From: BM506 sp031581485
GTDB taxonomy: Bacteria > Desulfobacterota > Desulfobulbia > Desulfobulbales > SURF-16
DNA length: 6,226 nucleotides
NCBI GenBank assembly: GCA_031581485.1
Contig: JAVLBA010000108.1
Location: forward strand, 1-6,226
Direction: 5' to 3'
Both the position numbers and the translations under genes were made by a program. The notes under the pieces are model-generated. The model was given only the letters and a program-made list of their open reading frames with translations. It did not search any database and was not told the DNA's origin. Position 1 is the stretch's first letter. Each line of letters opens with the position of its first letter. This document shows, piece by piece, positions 5,939 to 6,226 of the stretch.

Positions 5939-6226
5939 TCAGGACAGGGGGGAGCGGCGGACGAGAAAGTCGAGGTGGCTGGCCAGGAAGGATAACTGGC
6001 CGGCTTCAATCTGCCGACGGCGGCTGGCAGCCCAGAGGGCCAGGCAGGCAGGCGGTCTCTTTTTCTGCGCCAGCTCCCCTTCCACCATGGCCAGGATGGC
6101 ATGCAGGAAGAAGGCCTCATCCCGGCAATAGCTCCCCTTACGGGGATGGATGAGCCAATCTGAACTGCCGGCGGCCAGGAGTTCCAGGCCGGGCCGCTGC
6201 AGGAAAGCAAGCAGTCTTCGCCCGGT
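5939..6226 (-). CDS. C-terminal part of a putative SAM-dependent methyltransferase-like protein
   Basis: The minus strand is open from the right edge of the window to a TGA at 5941-5939, giving 95 codons of a gene whose start lies outside. The frame has mostly G/C third bases and balanced, protein-like composition, unlike the overlapping minus-strand frame at 5851-6210, which is Pro/Ser/Trp-rich. The peptide contains LLAAGSSDWLIHP (visible residues 16-28), then DEAFFLHAILAMVEGEL (36-52), and later RRRQIEAGQLSFLASHLDFL (69-88). From memory, a GSSDW block followed by a DExxFLxxI helix and a terminal QIExGxLxxxAxxLDxL segment resembles the C-terminal region of some class I methyltransferases in which the catalytic Rossmann domain comes earlier. 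The SAM-binding part is not in the window, so the function is tentative. Transcription converges on the secreted-protein gene; no convincing terminator was found beyond the stop. Confidence 0.7.
   Translation of the reverse strand, partial: TGRRLLAFLQRPGLELLAAGSSDWLIHPRKGSYCRDEAFFLHAILAMVEGELAQKKRPPACLALWAASRRRQIEAGQLSFLASHLDFLVRRSPLS

Noticed and set aside
5851..6210. 119-codon minus-strand open frame with TTG start
   Set aside because: It is Pro/Ser/Ala/Trp-rich and out of frame with the better C-terminal coding frame at 5939-6226; it also runs through the right inverted-repeat arm.

Overview
The window comes from a high-GC Gram-negative bacterium. The long genes are strongly biased to G/C in the third codon position, and a hand-counted 60-base stretch (4801-4860) is about 72% GC. 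The presence of an inner-membrane ABC pump, a periplasmic adaptor and a lipoprotein outer-membrane channel shows that the cell has two membranes. The style of the proteins, especially the ATPase, would suit a Desulfobulbales or other Desulfobacterota-type organism, but that is a loose impression. A run of 10 N at 5811-5820 shows that this is a draft or metagenome scaffold.

Positions 1-5103 hold one tightly packed plus-strand cluster: a 5'-truncated TetR-family repressor, a HlyD-type membrane fusion protein, an FtsX/MacB/DevC-type ABC permease, a MacB/DevA/LolD-type ATPase, and a TolC-like outer-membrane efflux lipoprotein of the NodT/RND class. The first two junctions are 4-base ATGA overlaps, the third is a 1-base gap after a strong AGGAGG, and the last is a 55-base gap. 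Together they would form a complete tripartite efflux machine under a local repressor. The substrate cannot be read from the sequence.

Positions 5104-5368 are non-coding, with a probable intrinsic terminator for the efflux operon near 5152-5177. They are followed by a 120-residue secreted protein of unknown function (5369-5731). Its gene is only about 40% GC, clearly different from its neighbours.

From 5726 to 5866 lies a structure that ordinary gene calling misses. A 24-base imperfect inverted repeat (18/24 matches, equal spacing, no gaps) flanks the assembly gap, and each arm carries a CTAG site. The simplest reading is that these are the two ends of an insertion sequence, perhaps IS630-like with a TA target inside CTAG, whose middle was lost in the assembly. 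The insertion would sit in the stop codon of the secreted-protein gene and leave that stop intact.

Positions 5939-6226 carry, on the minus strand, the C-terminal 95 codons of a gene that continues beyond the window. It resembles the tail of a SAM-dependent methyltransferase-like protein, though this function is tentative. I found no tRNA, rRNA, CRISPR array or clearly novel defence system.
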